64,000 bases of DNA, from assembly GCA_946965045.2 (NCBI GenBank), contig OX337228.1:2046001-2110000 (forward strand). Reading direction: 5' to 3'. The translations under genes were made by a program, and so were the position numbers. Each line of letters starts with the position of its first letter. The first letter of the stretch is position 1. Under the pieces are notes generated by a model that saw only the letters and a list, made by a program, of their open reading frames with translations, was not told the DNA's origin and did not search any database. Shown piece after piece: positions 62,092-64,000 of this stretch. This DNA comes from Epithemia pelagica. Its lineage: Eukaryota; Bacillariophyta; Bacillariophyceae; Surirellales; Surirellaceae.

Positions 62092-64000
62092 ATGTCCATT
62101 CAGTCAGATCAACGAGCACAGACACAACGACCAGCAGTGAAGCTGCCTCAAGTCATTGCTTTCATGCTGGTCAGCTGGCGTATCTTTGTCGCTTCTCTGG
62201 TCGGACCTGTAACTGTGGCGGTTTTCCCTCTTGTCGTTCTCCTCATGGGATGGATTTCGACAAGTACAAATGGACTGCTGACCCTACTACTTTGGCTCAG
62301 CTTTTATACTGGATTCACTCTGGTGGTTCGTCGCATGACACCGACGAAAAAAGATTATGATGATTGCATGGCCAGGTTATCATCACGGTACCTGTTTCAA
62401 TCATTTTTGCTGACAATCCTTGTCATTCGATTTTTCGTCTTCCCACTGAGTGAAACATTGGGGGTCTCCATTGCTTGGTATCCCGATGTTTTTTCTTTTT
62501 TCCGGTTTTCTACAACTCTATTGGTCATAGAACTATCAGTGATTGCTCGATACATCGGACCTCAGTCTATTAGTGAGTGCGGCATTGTCAATCTACAGAC
62601 ACTCGTGGCCATTCTGCCCACTCACCCTTCCTGCCTCTTGCGTTCACAGTGCGATGCTCCTCGTTCCCACTTGCGTCGAGTCCACTAGTTTCTTTCTTGA
62701 GGTTTATAGTCAAACAAGCCATCGACGTGTTTCTTCCACCGACACACATCAATAAGCATGCTTCAACAGGTTTTCTGCCGGGTTCCTCGTCACGTTGGCG
62801 TGGACGCCGTTTTCGATATCCGTCATTCTTGACATTCATCGCCCATACGATCATTGCAATCTTCTCTGGATTCGCTCTATTTTATGGTGGTTTTGTGTTT
62901 GAGAACAACAGGCCGATTGGCTTTGCACTGGCCAGTAGTATATTCACAATGCTTCTTCCCCTAGCTTGGTTTGTGGCATGGGATGATCATGAGCTAGATC
63001 CCTGTCTCTATAGTGGGGGAATGGAGAGAACATACATCAATGTGTGCTTTCGGCTGTTTCGTGGTGCTTTGGTTTCCTCGGCAATGGCTATTGGAATGAC
63101 GTTTGTCACTGTCTATCTCTCCAACCAATCGTTTCCCGACAATTGGGCACTGATGAGTGGTCGTCTTTTCGTTTCTCTTCTTCTTCTCAGCCTCTGGAGT
63201 TTTCTTTTTGATGACATGCTGAGGCGAATCATATTGTTCGAGACAAATTTTGAGGAAGATGTAGGCACAACGATTCGCTGTCTAATTGAAAATGAAACTA
63301 TTTCAGAAAGGGCATTGTCGACCGGGGCCCAAGGAGCGATGGGGCTACATCAAACTCACCTTGTCGAGGCTCTAATCACGGACATGGGAATCCACTTAAC
63401 GACGAGAGTTGAGAATCAAGTTGAGTGTCCATTGGAACAGGATGTTTTACGATTCCTCATTTTACGGGCAATGGGTGGTGGTGGCGGCGACAAGAAGTTT
63501 TCCTCTATCGAGTCTTTGTGGATTCCTGACCGACAACGAGAAAATATTTACAAATATGTGGTTGCAAACTATTCCTCCACTGCATTTCTGTTTGGGCAGC
63601 ATCGCACTCATATTCTTATTCGGGGCCTTTGTGTGTTTGCCGGAGGGCTTGGCGAGGCACTCCGTCTCGCTTCTGAGAAGCAAGTCTTCCGCTTCAGAGA
63701 AGAGCGTTGGACTGTTCCTCCGGCAATGATTACCGAAATGCAGTTTACTGTTCGGGCCCTCTTACGAATATTACATGTCGTTTCAACTTGCTCAGGCCAG
63801 TCTAGCTCTGTCCAACTCAGTATACTTGTACCTGAGGTGGTGACAGCCCTCTTTCGACTTCGCAGTGGAATATACTCGATGAAGGGCGTGAATAATGGAG
63901 AAGCATCCAATTTTCAAGCAAATGCCATGCTGTCTTTACGACTGGACGAGATTGTGGAGCAGTGCGATAACGCAGCAGTTCTTGTTTGGTCAACTCAATC
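62092..64000 (+). CDS. Multi-pass membrane protein, possibly NDC1-like nucleoporin (partial)
   Basis: Exons 62092..62572 and 62650 to beyond the window end (intron GTGAGT..TTCACAG, phase 1); 610 complete codons visible. The second exon is open without stop to base 64000. About six hydrophobic segments lie in the first ~370 residues (for example MLVSWRIFVASLVGPVTVAV, TLLLWLSFYTGF, FIAHTIIAIFSGFALFYGGF, LLLLSLWSFLFDD), followed by a soluble part that looks helical. This layout, and a segment like LFDDMLRRIILFETNFEED before the soluble part with a later LVEALITDMG, recalls NDC1, the transmembrane ring nucleoporin, but similarity is weak. The C-terminus is missing. Confidence 0.6.

Overview
The window reads as nuclear DNA of a diatom, probably a pennate; I cannot name the species. 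Three things point there. Genes are dense, often divergently or convergently paired, and broken by short GT..AG introns (about 60-100 bp). Several proteins start with a signal peptide followed by a phenylalanine at the predicted cleavage site, as in the 'ASAFAP' plastid-targeting motif of diatoms (two YbaB/EbfC-like proteins, an ABC1 kinase, one small membrane protein). One protein resembles the algal FEA1/ISIP2A (phytotransferrin) family.

Layout. 0.2-21.5 kb, housekeeping genes: LAMMER/CLK kinase, divergent NDP-kinase-like protein, signal peptidase subunit SPCS1, CNNM/Mam3 transporter, a RecQ4-like helicase with GRF and SAP domains, a secreted EF-hand protein, an ARM-repeat protein, and a 2293-residue CABIN1/Hir3-like histone chaperone subunit whose start codon overlaps the stop of an upstream ORF. 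21.75-28.5 kb: a piggyBac-like DNA transposon with ~230 bp inverted repeats, a DDD transposase gene with a frame break, and two further genes of unknown function inside its ends. 28.8-32.7 kb: AP endonuclease with a PCNA-binding-type motif inside its catalytic domain, a p24/TMED cargo receptor, one unknown gene. 32.75-39.9 kb: a non-LTR retrotransposon of the restriction-like-endonuclease type (three overlapping ORFs, minus strand), lying just downstream of a tRNA-Ser(UGA) gene in the same orientation. 40-64 kb: YbaB-like protein 1, eIF3h, cytosolic LysRS with an extra C-terminal domain, YbaB-like protein 2, NOM1/Sgd1, Trm10, FEA1-like protein, a lysine-rich protein, plastid ABC1 kinase, AAR2, BRAP2-like E3, SMPD4/nSMase3, a small plastid protein, and the start of a multi-pass membrane protein running off the window.

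Functions cluster loosely: RNA and translation (LAMMER kinase, AAR2, NOM1, Trm10, LysRS, eIF3h, tRNA-Ser), genome maintenance (RecQ4-like, AP endonuclease, CABIN1), secretory pathway (SPCS1, TMED, SMPD4), and plastid (two YbaB-like, ABC1 kinase). Nothing suggests operons; neighbours share promoters or 3' ends only. The best candidates for something undescribed are the gene-carrying piggyBac-like element and the tRNA-adjacent retrotransposon. All family names come from motif recognition by eye; no search was run. Splice sites were placed by hand from GT..AG signals and frame continuity.
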